Source: Tritrichomonas musculus (lineage: Eukaryota; Parabasalia; Tritrichomonadida; Tritrichomonadidae). From it: a stretch of DNA of 64,000 nt. Every line of letters starts with the position of its first letter. Within the stretch, counting starts at the first letter, position 1. The notes beneath the pieces were generated by a model, which ran no database searches, was not told where the DNA came from, and saw nothing but the letters and a program-made list of their open reading frames with translations. This document shows, one piece after another, positions 40,386 through 50,711 of the stretch. The position numbers were made by a program, and so were the translations under genes. Location: positions 1,178,001-1,242,000 of the forward strand of contig JAPFFF010000040.1 in assembly GCA_039105265.1 (NCBI GenBank), given 5' to 3'.

Positions 40386-40492
40386 AATTGATTGATTTCA
40401 AATGGAGTTTTCAAAAATCAATGATTTTGATTTATTACGTTTCATATTTGATGATTTCCAAACAATGTTTTTTTAAATATGTTTTTTTTTAA

Positions 40493-41143
40493 ATGAAGTT
40501 CTTTGAATTTTTTTTTATTTATATTTCAGCACTGAGTCTTGCAGCAGACGAGAATCATATTGAAATAGTTAATTTGTTGTTGTCAATGCAAGGAAATGAA
40601 ATTGAGCATGATTTATTCAATGGTTGTAGAATGATTGAGCAAGTAACAATACCGAAAAATATAGAATCAATCGGTAATTTTGCTTTTTATGAATGCTCGT
40701 CATTGTCGCTAATAAAATTTGAAACTCCATCATCTTTAATATCAATAAAATCGCATGCTTTTACAAAGTGCAAAATGATTACTGAAATAACAATTCCTTC
40801 TTCAGTCGTTAAAATAGGAGAGTTTGCTTTTTATGGCTGTGCATCACTCGTCAATATAACAATTCCTTCATCAGTAACAGATATTGGTGAGAGCGCATTC
40901 AAAAAGTGCACTTCATTGAAAGAAATTTCAATCCCTTCTTCAATGAAAAAAATTGAAAGTTGCGTTTTTTACGGTTGCTCTTCTATTGAAAAAGTGACAA
41001 TTCCACATTCAATTGTTGAAATTGGAAGTGAAGCTTTTTGTGGATGTTCTTCTTTATCGAATGTAGCTATTCCTTCTTCAGTAACATTGATTGGATATAA
41101 TGCTTTCGAAGGATGTTCTTTATCTAATCAATCATTTAATTAA
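40493..41143 (+). CDS. Ankyrin plus BspA-like LRR protein part
   Basis: The frame opens with an AT-rich run (MKFFEFFFIYIS) that is probably not coding. Clear homology starts at ALSLAADENHIEIVNLLLSM, an ankyrin repeat. From residue about 48 there are seven or so LRR_5 repeats of about 23 residues: TIPKNIESIGNFAFYECSSL, then PSSVVKIGEFAFYGCASL, PSSVTDIGESAFKKCTSL and so on. BspA-type LRRs are an adhesin and signalling family expanded in trichomonads. A fusion of DUF3447, ankyrin and BspA repeats is known there. The nearest GT...AG pair (40319 to 40529) would not keep frame, so a simple intron is not supported. Confidence 0.65.
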   Translation: MKFFEFFFIYISALSLAADENHIEIVNLLLSMQGNEIEHDLFNGCRMIEQVTIPKNIESIGNFAFYECSSLSLIKFETPSSLISIKSHAFTKCKMITEITIPSSVVKIGEFAFYGCASLVNITIPSSVTDIGESAFKKCTSLKEISIPSSMKKIESCVFYGCSSIEKVTIPHSIVEIGSEAFCGCSSLSNVAIPSSVTLIGYNAFEGCSLSNQSFN

Positions 41144-41438
41144 ATTTGAAATAATAAGTTTTTTTGACATATAAGTTGTCATTAATATTTTGTGATATAA
41201 AAAATGTTTTATAAAAGTTATATTTTTTATAAAATCATGCAGATATTTAATATAATTAGATTGATTACTAGAAAAATTTTTGATTGAATAGAAATTATAT
41301 TTGAGTTAAATTGTCCATGAATAAATTTTAAAAGGTTTTATGTTCTTTATTTCATTGATGGTATGTTTCTTTATAATTCAAAAATTGAGAATAAAAAATA
41401 ACGTTTTTTCCAAAGATTTTAAAAGTTAACCCAATTTA

Positions 41439-42809
41439 ATGGAATCATATTTTACATTTGAGACACCAATATCAAACTTTAGAAGATTAATAGAGCAAGA
41501 TTTTAGTGATAAATTCAAAATTATATTGGATTCGTCGTCAAAAGAAAAAAATTTTATTGAAATTTCTCGAAATGAAGCACGCTTAATTTCAAAAAAGATT
41601 AATGATCTTTGTATGATTGACCCAACTATTGACCAATATGAATTCCCACTTATTTATAATGATTTAAAACTTGAAAAAGAAGAAATTAATTTTTTTCTTG
41701 ATATATTAATTTTATCAGCTCGCGAACGAGTTAAAATACCCAAAAAAAGACAAAGTCGATTTGCAATGATCAGATTTTTACTTGGAGAAGGAAATTCGAT
41801 CGATCAATATTCTATTCAAAATATTGAAGAAGCAATTTCATTATTAAATACTGAAATGAATGATAGTGCAATTGAATATTTAGGCAAACATTTTTTAAAA
41901 CTTCTAGAAAACGGCGAAACAAAACTTCTTAACGATCAAATATTATATTCAATCATTGACCAGTACTTTGAAAAAGAATACAACATACATAATAGCAATG
42001 AAGTTAAACAAATTTTTTCAAAGATGAAAGATCAAGAAGAATCAATGTTTGTTATTCATTTTATTCTACAATCACAAATTAGCAAACCAGGTGAAATTAG
42101 CAAAGAAATGATTGAGTATTTTACTACTCATTTAAATGATGAAATTGTATACAACGAACTTCCACGAATAACGCTATTTCTTCAGCAAATTTTGCATTCA
42201 ATAATAAAAAAGACTCGCAAAATTGACAAAAAATTGAAAGGCAATATCATTGAGTGCAATTTCAAAGGAGAAGAATTATCAGGAATCATCAGCTATTTAA
42301 AGGAGAGGTTTGGCGATGATGTTGGAAGTAATTCTGCATTAATTTTGAAAGGTAGCGGTTATCAAAATCCAACGTGCTCGCTCACAAATCTCATCAAATA
42401 CGATACAGACAACATTAATGAAGCCTATTGTAACTGCTACAACGGGCAGAAGCCAGCAACCGAGTCAGAAGCGTCTATTGAATTCGATTTCTGTGAAAGA
42501 AGAGTCAACTTGGAGTCCTACACAATGAGATCGTGCAAAAATGGTCCTAATGTCTCATGTAAGGCCAAATCATGGCGAATTGTTGGATCTAATGATCACG
42601 AAAATTGGTCTGTTTTGGACCGCCAAATCGACTGCGCAGAATTAAACGGAAAATATAAACAGCACCGATTTGAATGTAATAAAAATGACGGTTATTATCG
42701 TTATATTCGATACATTCAAGAAGATTCTTGGAATACTACCTATTGCAAGTATGCAATTCAATACACATGCATTGAATTGTTTGGATCAATTCTAGAACCT
42801 TTTGCTTGA
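41439..42809 (+). CDS. BTB-like helical plus F5/8 type C (discoidin) domain protein
   Basis: 456 residues from MESYFTFETPIS. The first 270 residues are helical, with a degenerate BTB-like part (FSDKFKIILDSSSKEKNFIE, about 21-40) and a BACK-like part. They lack the long coiled coil of the relative at 4419-6032. Residues about 285-452 are a discoidin domain with all the family landmarks: SEASIEFDFCERRVNLESYT, SWRIVGSNDHENWSVLDRQ, RYIRYIQEDSWN and a final IELFGSILEP. It belongs to the same family as the genes at 4419-6032 and 2320-3948, so this window holds three members plus the fused form at 60201. Ligand unknown. Confidence 0.85.
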   Translation: MESYFTFETPISNFRRLIEQDFSDKFKIILDSSSKEKNFIEISRNEARLISKKINDLCMIDPTIDQYEFPLIYNDLKLEKEEINFFLDILILSARERVKIPKKRQSRFAMIRFLLGEGNSIDQYSIQNIEEAISLLNTEMNDSAIEYLGKHFLKLLENGETKLLNDQILYSIIDQYFEKEYNIHNSNEVKQIFSKMKDQEESMFVIHFILQSQISKPGEISKEMIEYFTTHLNDEIVYNELPRITLFLQQILHSIIKKTRKIDKKLKGNIIECNFKGEELSGIISYLKERFGDDVGSNSALILKGSGYQNPTCSLTNLIKYDTDNINEAYCNCYNGQKPATESEASIEFDFCERRVNLESYTMRSCKNGPNVSCKAKSWRIVGSNDHENWSVLDRQIDCAELNGKYKQHRFECNKNDGYYRYIRYIQEDSWNTTYCKYAIQYTCIELFGSILEPFA

Positions 42810-43006
42810 GAAAATTGGTGCTGTTTTAATATGCCTCCTTTTTTTGCATTTGCATTTATAATGATAAGTATGATGATTTGTGAAATATCAATTTGCTATT
42901 TTTTCTTGTTTATCGAATATGTAAAGAAGAATTTGCTCTTTTTTCAGAGTGGATTTGTCATATAGATGATAAATATTGGGGGGGGGAAAAAAAAAAACTA
43001 AAAAAG

Positions 43007-43079
43007 TGCCCATGAACGGATTCGAACCGTTGAACTTCCACTTTGATGATGAACGCAATTACCACTATGCCACATGAGC
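43007..43079 (-). tRNA. Multicopy tRNA-like gene, loop reads TCA (copy 3)
   Basis: Identical 73 nt to the copy at 9434, on the minus strand, followed on its own strand by TTTTTTAGTTTT. Together with the next copy, 472 bp away, it forms a tandem unit whose spacer is also found, interrupted, at 54748-55616. Confidence 0.7.
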
Positions 43080-43478
43080 TCCTGTTATTATTATAAAAAT
43101 ATGAAATATAGTAATTATATTGATTTTATTTGAATATTAAAAATTTAATGATCATCTAACATTTGCATGAATATAAAAAAATGTTGATTTACAGATTCGA
43201 ACACTTCAATCATATTTTATTATTTGAACAACAATATTTATTTCGTCAAAATATTGATATCTATTTTAATGACAGAAGAATAACTAATAAAAAAAAACAT
43301 AAAAAATGAATATTTAGCTCCTGATACATACCTAATTCAAATAATAGTGAAGGAAAATGATGCACCATCTTCATTCGAAGGTAAAGTTATGTTAGTTTAA
43401 AAATGAATAAAAAGAATACTCCTTGTCATCATAAGATGAAAAAAGATTAAAAAAAAAAAAAAAAAAAAACTAAAAAAG

Positions 43479-43551
43479 TGCCCATGAACGGATTCGAACC
43501 GTTGAACTTCCACTTTGATGATGAACGCAATTACCACTATGCCACATGAGC
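43479..43551 (-). tRNA. Multicopy tRNA-like gene, loop reads TCA (copy 4)
   Basis: Identical core to the copy at 9434. The flank on its 5' side (plus-strand GAGCTCCTGTTATTATCATAAGAATAT) matches other copies. Confidence 0.7.
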
Positions 43552-43570
43552 TCCTGTTATTATCATAAGA

Positions 43571-43601
<31 letters not shown>

Positions 43602-43704
43602 TTTAGGTAAGAATAAAATGAACTTTGTTAATGCTAATTTGTGTCAAATTTCAACTTGTTCGTAATAAACACTTTTTTCTGAATTTGAAATTAAAAAAAA
43701 AAAT

Positions 43705-43773
43705 TGCAGAAGAATTTGAACCGTTGAACTTCCACTTAGATTATGAGCGAAATAACCTCTATTCCATATGAAC
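43705..43773 (-). pseudogene. Decayed tRNA-like copy
   Basis: The segment TTTGAACCGTTGAACTTCCA and what follows aligns with the tRNA-like family but has many changes in the acceptor, anticodon and D arms. It shows what a drifting copy looks like, in contrast to the eight invariant ones. Confidence 0.8.
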
Positions 43774-44134
43774 TTTAAAATAATTGAAGTATCGATTTGC
43801 AAATTCAAGCATTTAGAATTTATTAATTTTGTTCCCAAATCATTTTTCTAATTTGATGATAATGCAAAAATGTTTTAAAAATCCTAGGCCAATTATTATC
43901 TCAAAATTTAATAATTAGAAAATTAAATGAATATTTGGCACGATTTTTAGATTAAAATATTTTAAAATATCCTGACTTTGAATTTATAAAGAGCTAAATA
44001 TTTTCCTTTATTTTTATTTATTAAATATTTATTCTGTTATAACTGTTTTTAATTTACTCTAAATATTTATATTTTCTGCTAAAAAAAGTCAATTAAGTTC
44101 GTTAGATTTATATGGCAAACAAAGAGAATTAAAT

Positions 44135-45655
44135 ATGAATGATTGGGATGTTAAACGAAAAAAGCGTTTGGCTTTTTTAGGTCAAAAAGATATTCATACG
44201 CAAACAGATGATTTTATTCATTTAAATTCTGATGAATATTGCTCATCATGCAATAAGCCATTACCAATTAACCAAAACAATCAAAATAATTCTATAGGAC
44301 TCGCGTGTGGACACTCTTTTTGTATTAATTGTTTACAAAGACTATTATCAGCGCAAATTAAAAAACAAACTAATTTAGAATTGCATTGCCCAATTTGTTC
44401 TCGCCCTCTCAATGATCCAGAAATTGATAAAATCAATCCAGAATACACCAAGATAATGACTAAAAGATTTGCAAGCCAATTTGGTCAAACAGTTTTATGT
44501 CCAAAATGTAAATCTGACTTTATTCTCGAACCAGGATCTGTAGCACAAATTACAGTTGATCTTAAAGGGGAGAAAATTCGACCAGCGGCTCTCGAATGTT
44601 TACGACAATATCGAGTATCATGTCCAATATGCCAAACCAATTTCTGCGCCAATTGCAATTCGATACCGTTTCACGATGGTTTTACCTGTGATGAACAAAA
44701 ATTACTAGACGATGATATAGTTTGTCGCTTTTGCCAAGAATATCCGGCAGTTGGATGTCGAGACCTTGATGCCTGTCATCGAGTTTGCTGGCGACAAGAA
44801 TGTCGGGAATGTCTTCCGCAATCCTGTATGCATGTTTGTGACTGTGGCCATGCATGTTGTGGACTGAAAAATGAACAAAATCATTTTGGCTGTGCCCTAT
44901 GCTCACAAAAAGTTGCCTATTGTGTCATCTGTCATGACTCATGCACCACCAGTCCATCGGTCTTGATGAAATGTGGCCATCCCGTCCATAAAAGTTGCCT
45001 GCAAATGTACTACCAAGGACTCGATCTAAAGGGAAGGCTTCATGTTCCTCGATGCAATTTTGACTTCACATGTCAGTGTGTACCGTATCACGAGTGCGTC
45101 AAAGATGTTGCCCAAAAGTGGATCGATCTCAACATGAAGATTGAAGAATTAATAGCAATGAGGATGAAAATTGAAGACACCGAAAATGAGCCTGACCACG
45201 TCAAGAATGAAAACGATCCTGATTACTTTAACCAGCCCTTGAAATATGCGCGCGACTTCTTCGTCTTTTACTTGTGCGACAAGTGCCACGAGCCTTACTA
45301 CGCTGGCCACAAGGACTGCGGAAATGACGACCAAAACAGTCACAACGGACCTCACGAGTGCATGCGATGCAATAGACAGCTGCTAAACGTCATCTGCCCA
45401 AAGCACGGGCAAAACGGAATGATATTCAAGTGCATGTTCTGCTGTAGCCCTTCAATTTGGCTCTGCTATAACAACACGACTTACTTCTGTGACCCTTGTC
45501 ACAGGAGAGCCGGAAGCGTTGAAAACGGACCTTTCCCTCAATGCGACGGTCACTGTAAATTCGCGCCACACGTGCCAAACGGACAGAGAACCATAACAGC
45601 CTACTGCGTTTTATGCGAGCAAGAGAAAGAAAATGCAATGTTAAATAAAAAATAG
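44135..45655 (+). CDS. RING-IBR protein with PHR-type tandem-cysteine (RING-Cys-relay) domain; putative E3 ubiquitin ligase
   Basis: 506 residues, Cys/His-rich throughout. A RING spans about 36-90 (CSSC, LACGHSFCINC, CPIC). An IBR-like finger follows at 122-185 (CPKC, CPICQTNFCANC, HDGFTC). A further Cys cluster covers 197-256, and a second RING 263-315 (CVIC, MKCGHPVHKSC). The end (about 370-494) closely follows the tandem-cysteine domain of human MYCBP2/PHR ligases: YLCDKCHEPYYAGHKDC, ECMRC, ICPKHG, KCMFCC, WLCYNNTTYFCDPCH and YCVLC. From memory of the MYCBP2 relay mechanism, the two relay cysteines correspond to C395 and C444 and the general-base histidine to H456; all are present. It should take ubiquitin from E2 and pass it between cysteines to a hydroxyl or lysine. 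Upstream is TCAATT about 45 nt before the ATG. Confidence 0.8.
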   Translation: MNDWDVKRKKRLAFLGQKDIHTQTDDFIHLNSDEYCSSCNKPLPINQNNQNNSIGLACGHSFCINCLQRLLSAQIKKQTNLELHCPICSRPLNDPEIDKINPEYTKIMTKRFASQFGQTVLCPKCKSDFILEPGSVAQITVDLKGEKIRPAALECLRQYRVSCPICQTNFCANCNSIPFHDGFTCDEQKLLDDDIVCRFCQEYPAVGCRDLDACHRVCWRQECRECLPQSCMHVCDCGHACCGLKNEQNHFGCALCSQKVAYCVICHDSCTTSPSVLMKCGHPVHKSCLQMYYQGLDLKGRLHVPRCNFDFTCQCVPYHECVKDVAQKWIDLNMKIEELIAMRMKIEDTENEPDHVKNENDPDYFNQPLKYARDFFVFYLCDKCHEPYYAGHKDCGNDDQNSHNGPHECMRCNRQLLNVICPKHGQNGMIFKCMFCCSPSIWLCYNNTTYFCDPCHRRAGSVENGPFPQCDGHCKFAPHVPNGQRTITAYCVLCEQEKENAMLNKK

Positions 45656-45916
45656 AATTTCTGAAAACGGTCATTTTGTATTCAAAAAGTTGTGTTAAAA
45701 TGAAATTTTACAAATCGTTAACTTTTTAGTAGAACTTCTGAAGAAGTCATACCAATTGCATAAAAAAAAAGTTTTTTAACTCTGAAATGAAACTTCATAA
45801 AAAGTTTAACTAAATCCTCATAGACCAAGTTTCAAATACAATATTTAATTATTGAAATTATGGTTACCTTCAGATGACTGCTTGGAAGAACTTTGAGAGA
45901 ATTTTTAGCTCCATGG

Positions 45917-45947
<31 letters not shown>

Positions 45948-46124
45948 ATTCAATTGAAAGTTCCTCCAAACAGGGGTCTGGAAGTATGCTTATTTAAATT
46001 ATTCAGTGTTTATTTAAATTTTCAATGTAAACGATCATTTATGTATTCAAAAAGTTGTGTTGATAAAAAAAGCAATGATTTCAAAATACCAAATTTGTTT
46101 ATTTATTATAATACATAATAAATT
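45656..46124. other. Intergenic stretch with poly-A run
   Basis: TGTATTCAAAAAGTTGTGTT occurs at about 45678 and again at about 46037. A run of 28 A lies near 45920-45947. Short, less AT-rich islands at about 45862-45915 and 45957-45985 are not recognised. Confidence 0.5.
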
Positions 46125-48125
46125 TTATGGTCTCTCGACAAGATCAGGGACTTGATGTGTCGTGTAGTATTCGACAACGTGGTTTGCTTTTTCAGCAATT
46201 TTGCTAGGAATAAGGCCGAAGTGCTCGTAGACCTTTGCTGCTGGTGCTGAAATGCCGAAAGTCTCGACTCCGATATGCAAGTGCGAGTACTTTGGCCACG
46301 AGAACGAGCTGGCTGCTTCAACGGAAATGACGGGCACTCCGAGTGGGAAGAGGGATCTCTTGTATTCGATCGGCTGCTGGTCGTACAAGTTCATGCAAGG
46401 CATTGAAATAACGGTTACTGGATATTTCAGTGTTTCCGCGGTTTTTAGGGCCAAATTGACTTCAGTTCCAGTGGCAACCATTATGAGCTTCGGGTTATCT
46501 GCCTTTTTGACAATGTAAGCGCCTTTCAGTGTTCCTTCGAAAGATGATCCGGGGATTGGTGGCGTATTCTGACGGGATACAATTATAGCTGATGGTTTGG
46601 AAGGCCCGCAAAAAACTTCGGTGTAACAAGCGTTCATTTCCATTTCACAGGCAGGACGGAAGACGTTTATTCCAATTTGTGCTCGTAATTGAGATAAGCA
46701 TTCGACAGGCTGATGTGTAGGACCATCTTCACCGACACCAATTGAGTCGTGTGACAAAATCATGAGAACACGGAGCTTTTCAAGGGCTGCAACACGAATT
46801 GCGGGAAGGAAATACTGATAGAAAACAAGGAAGGTCGCTGTAAATGGAACAAGTCCTTTAAATCCATAATAAGCTATTCCGTTTGCTATTGCTTGCATTC
46901 CATGCTCACGGATACCGAATTCAATATATCGGCCATCACGCTGGTCGGGTTGGAACACTTTTTCGCCTCGAAGAACAGTGCCATTGGATGACGACAAGTC
47001 AGCTGAGCCGCCAATGAGTCCAGGTACATGTTGGGCAACTATATTGAGGGTCGCATTTGATGTCATACGAGTAGCGGTAGATGATTTGTCAACTTTGGGA
47101 ATGAAGGTATCGAAATTTTCATAAGTGAAGTTTCCTTCAATGAGTGATTTGAGAACTTTATAATCTGATTCATATTTTCGTTGGTATTCTTCATATTGCT
47201 TGTTCCACTCTTGGACTATATTAACATTCTTCTCATGAACTTGGCGATAGTAGTTGTAAACTTCTTGAGGGACTTTGAAATGATCTTCAGGATTAAATCC
47301 GAATTTCTTCTTAATTGCGATCAATTGGTCATCGTTGAAAGGACTACCATGTGCTTTTGATGTGTTAGCTAGAACACTTCCGTATCCAATTGTTGTATGT
47401 AGAATGATAAGAACTGGTTGAATTTGGTCTTTGATGGAACTTCGAATTGCATTTGAAATCTCTTTGAAATTTTCATCGGCATTCTTAACGTCTATTGTGG
47501 CCCATCCATATGATTTGAATCGTTGTGCAACGTCGTCGGTGAATGTAATGTCTGTTTTACCGTCAATTGTAATATGATTGCTATCGTAAAAAACAACTAA
47601 ATTATTGAGTTGTTGGTGGCCAGCAAATGAAGCAGCTTCAGATGAAATTCCTTCCATCATATCACCATCGGATGCAATGCACCAAACTCTGTGCGTAAAT
47701 AATTTGATATCAGGCTTGTTGAATTTGGCAGCAAGAAATTGCTCCGTAAGAGCTAAACCAACGGCATTTGTAATTCCTTGGCCTAAAGGACCTGTTGTTA
47801 CTTCGATCTCTGGAATAACACTGTGTTCTGGATGTCCTGGGGTTTTGCTGTCGTATTGACGAAAATGCTTGAGGTCTTCCAACGATAAAATATTTGAATA
47901 AACGTGAAGTAATGAATAATAAAGGGCTGATGCATGCCCGCAACTAAGGACAAATCTATCTCTGTTAATCCAGTTTGGTTCAAATTGAAGAAATTTTGAC
48001 CATAAAACGTGTGTTGCTGGAGCAAGTCCAAGAGGAGCGCCTGGGTGTCCTGATTTAGCTTTACTGACCATGTCTAAAGAAAGAAGACGAATTGAATTTG
48101 TACAAAGTGTATCTATATCAGTCAT
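46125..48125 (-). CDS. Transketolase
   Basis: 666 residues, the normal length. It moves two-carbon ketol units between sugar phosphates in the non-oxidative pentose phosphate pathway, using thiamine diphosphate, in the cytosol. Landmarks: SGHPGAPLGLAPATHVLW near the start, the ThDP/Mg motif SDGDMMEGISSEA with DSNHITIDG, the pyrimidine-domain motif EFGIREHGMQAIANG with the catalytic Glu, and HDSIGVGEDGPTHQPVECL. The C-terminal domain is complete to VERP. The first ATG (MTDIDTLCTN) is the right start by homology. Sequence style is close to bacterial and plant-type enzymes, as in other parabasalids. No initiator TCA was obvious just upstream. Confidence 0.95.
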   Translation of the reverse strand: MTDIDTLCTNSIRLLSLDMVSKAKSGHPGAPLGLAPATHVLWSKFLQFEPNWINRDRFVLSCGHASALYYSLLHVYSNILSLEDLKHFRQYDSKTPGHPEHSVIPEIEVTTGPLGQGITNAVGLALTEQFLAAKFNKPDIKLFTHRVWCIASDGDMMEGISSEAASFAGHQQLNNLVVFYDSNHITIDGKTDITFTDDVAQRFKSYGWATIDVKNADENFKEISNAIRSSIKDQIQPVLIILHTTIGYGSVLANTSKAHGSPFNDDQLIAIKKKFGFNPEDHFKVPQEVYNYYRQVHEKNVNIVQEWNKQYEEYQRKYESDYKVLKSLIEGNFTYENFDTFIPKVDKSSTATRMTSNATLNIVAQHVPGLIGGSADLSSSNGTVLRGEKVFQPDQRDGRYIEFGIREHGMQAIANGIAYYGFKGLVPFTATFLVFYQYFLPAIRVAALEKLRVLMILSHDSIGVGEDGPTHQPVECLSQLRAQIGINVFRPACEMEMNACYTEVFCGPSKPSAIIVSRQNTPPIPGSSFEGTLKGAYIVKKADNPKLIMVATGTEVNLALKTAETLKYPVTVISMPCMNLYDQQPIEYKRSLFPLGVPVISVEAASSFSWPKYSHLHIGVETFGISAPAAKVYEHFGLIPSKIAEKANHVVEYYTTHQVPDLVERP

Positions 48126-49298
48126 ACTATAAATAAAATATTCTACAACACTCGATTTTTTTTTTTAAAAATGTAGTTGTTACGGTTAAAGAAAAATTTA
48201 TGAGAATTATTTAAATGGAGTATTCAATTCCATATTTTTCCATTAAACTGAAATTCGGTTTTTTTATTCTTTCAAAAATTAAATGGAAATCAAGTTATTT
48301 TGTATTGTCATTTAGGGCTTATGTATTTATTTAAGATATTATCAACTTATATCCTAAATTGGCAGATTAGGAAAAAAATCACTTCTAAAAAATTGAATGA
48401 TTTATTTCTAATACATAAAAATATAAAATAATAATAAAAAAAGTATTATATTAAAATCTACTTTATTTTTTGTAATTATAATTAAATTATTATATCAAAA
48501 TATTTAACTATAATTTATATTTATATATTTATTTGTTTTTATATGTGTTTTTATAAGATACAAATTATTTAAAAGTTAAAAAGATTATCATTGAAATTTT
48601 AAAAATGATAATTTATATAATATCTTACTTTTTTAACTATAATTGTTAATTTATAATTATCGTATTAGCTCAAATAATATATATAAATATAAATAATTAT
48701 AATTATAATTATATATTAATATTAGATCAGAAATATTGTATATTGAAACACTTTAAAAATTTCCTTTTTCCAAATAAATTCAATAGATCCATAGCATTTC
48801 AGTAGATCCAGAGTAGGTCAATCTAGCATAAATTGGCCATAGTTTGATCGTTTTTACAGAAATATTTTTATCAGAAATTTTTAAATTTTCACTATTTTCT
48901 AATAATTTGATCGTTTTATCAATAACACAAATTAACGTGCTTTCAATAGATCTATTGAAATTGTATATATAAAATGAAAGCACGTTATATGAAAATTTTT
49001 TTTCTTTTAAAGCTAATATTTGGTCTTTAGGGATAACTTTCTTTTTCATGGCAACTGGGAAATTTCCTTATGTATGCAATTCGCGAGAAGATCTAAAGAA
49101 TTTGATTGCTTATGATGATTTAAATTTTGATATTTTTGATATTGATCCGCTTTAATGTATTAGATTAATCCTTTTTTGGCAAATACGATTATATCTTTTA
49201 GCAATAAATAAAAAAATGTAAATGCTTAAAAGAATACAAAAAAATTTGTAATATTTAAATATATAAGTTTTATCAAAATAACAAATCAATTTAATAAT
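48126..49298. other. AT-rich intergenic stretch
   Basis: Very AT-rich. It holds a small minus-strand frame at 48780-49049 (89 codons from MKKKVIPKDQIL, ending LWPIYARLTYSGSTEMLWIY) and, divergent to it, a 35-codon frame from ATG 49050 (MATGKFPYVCNSREDLKN). Neither is recognised; both may be remnants. Confidence 0.4.
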
Positions 49299-49892
<594 letters not shown>

Positions 49893-50309
49893 ATGGCACG
49901 GACTAAGCAAACTGCTCGTAAATCAACTGGAGGAAAAACTCCTCGTAAATCACTTGGTGCTAAAGCTGCCCGTAAATCAACGCCAGTTGTAGATTCGCAA
50001 GGAGCAAAGAAGCAACACCGTTTTAGACCAGGTACAGTTGCTCTCAGAGAAATCAGAAAATATCAAAAGAGTACAGATCTTCTTATTCGTAAGCTTCCAT
50101 TCCAACGTCTTGTTCGTGAAATCGCATCAGGCTTCAGAGGAGATCTTCGTTTCCAATCATCAGCAATTGCAGCACTTCAAGAGGCCTCAGAAGCATATCT
50201 TGTTGGTCTTTTTGAAGATACAAACCTTTGTGCAATTCATGCAAATCGCGTTACTATCATGGAACGTGACGTTCAACTTGCACAACGTATTCGTGGTGAA
50301 AGAAATTAA
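49893..50309 (+). CDS. Histone H3
   Basis: 138 residues. The tail begins [20 protein letters not shown], so K4, K9, S10 and K14 are kept. The region after residue 28 ([20 protein letters not shown]) is longer by about two residues and differs from animal H3. The core [20 protein letters not shown] and [20 protein letters not shown] carries several changes (SGFRG for QDFKT, MERD for MPKD) typical of divergent protist H3. The Cys of the four-helix bundle is present. It reads as the main core H3, not a centromeric form, since the N-terminal tail is canonical. Confidence 0.97.
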   Translation: MARTKQTARKSTGGKTPRKSLGAKAARKSTPVVDSQGAKKQHRFRPGTVALREIRKYQKSTDLLIRKLPFQRLVREIASGFRGDLRFQSSAIAALQEASEAYLVGLFEDTNLCAIHANRVTIMERDVQLAQRIRGERN

Positions 50310-50711
50310 ATTTGTATATAAATGTTATATATTCATTATTTTTATATAGTTTATTTATAATATAAATAAACTATGAACATGGGTATATTTGGAAAATGAT
50401 TGTTTTCATATAATTAATAAGATTCTTGCTAGTTTTAATTAATATTATATATTTTATTTGTTAATTATGTGTTATGTTTAAAAGCATTAAATTTTTAATA
50501 AATAATTATCGAATACCAAGATATAATTATTTCAAAATGAGTTGTTGATTGTTTTATCCTCATATAAAAAATTTCAAAATATTTCAAAAGATATCTTGTC
50601 AATTTTCTGAAACGAAAGAAAAATGAATTCAAAAAACAAAAAATAAATATTGAAAAAAAAAAATTTAAAAATAAAAAAATTTATGACGAATATTATTCAT
50701 TTTTTCGTAAT
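50310..50711. other. AT-rich spacer before the carboxylesterase gene
   Basis: 3' end of the H3 gene and upstream region of the esterase. TTCATTTTTTCGTAAT just before ATG 50712 is a good initiator. Nothing else is seen. Confidence 0.55.

Noticed and set aside
41358-41438. GTATGT donor upstream of the discoidin gene as a 5' intron
   Set aside because: No ACTAACACACAG-like branch and acceptor motif follows before the ATG.
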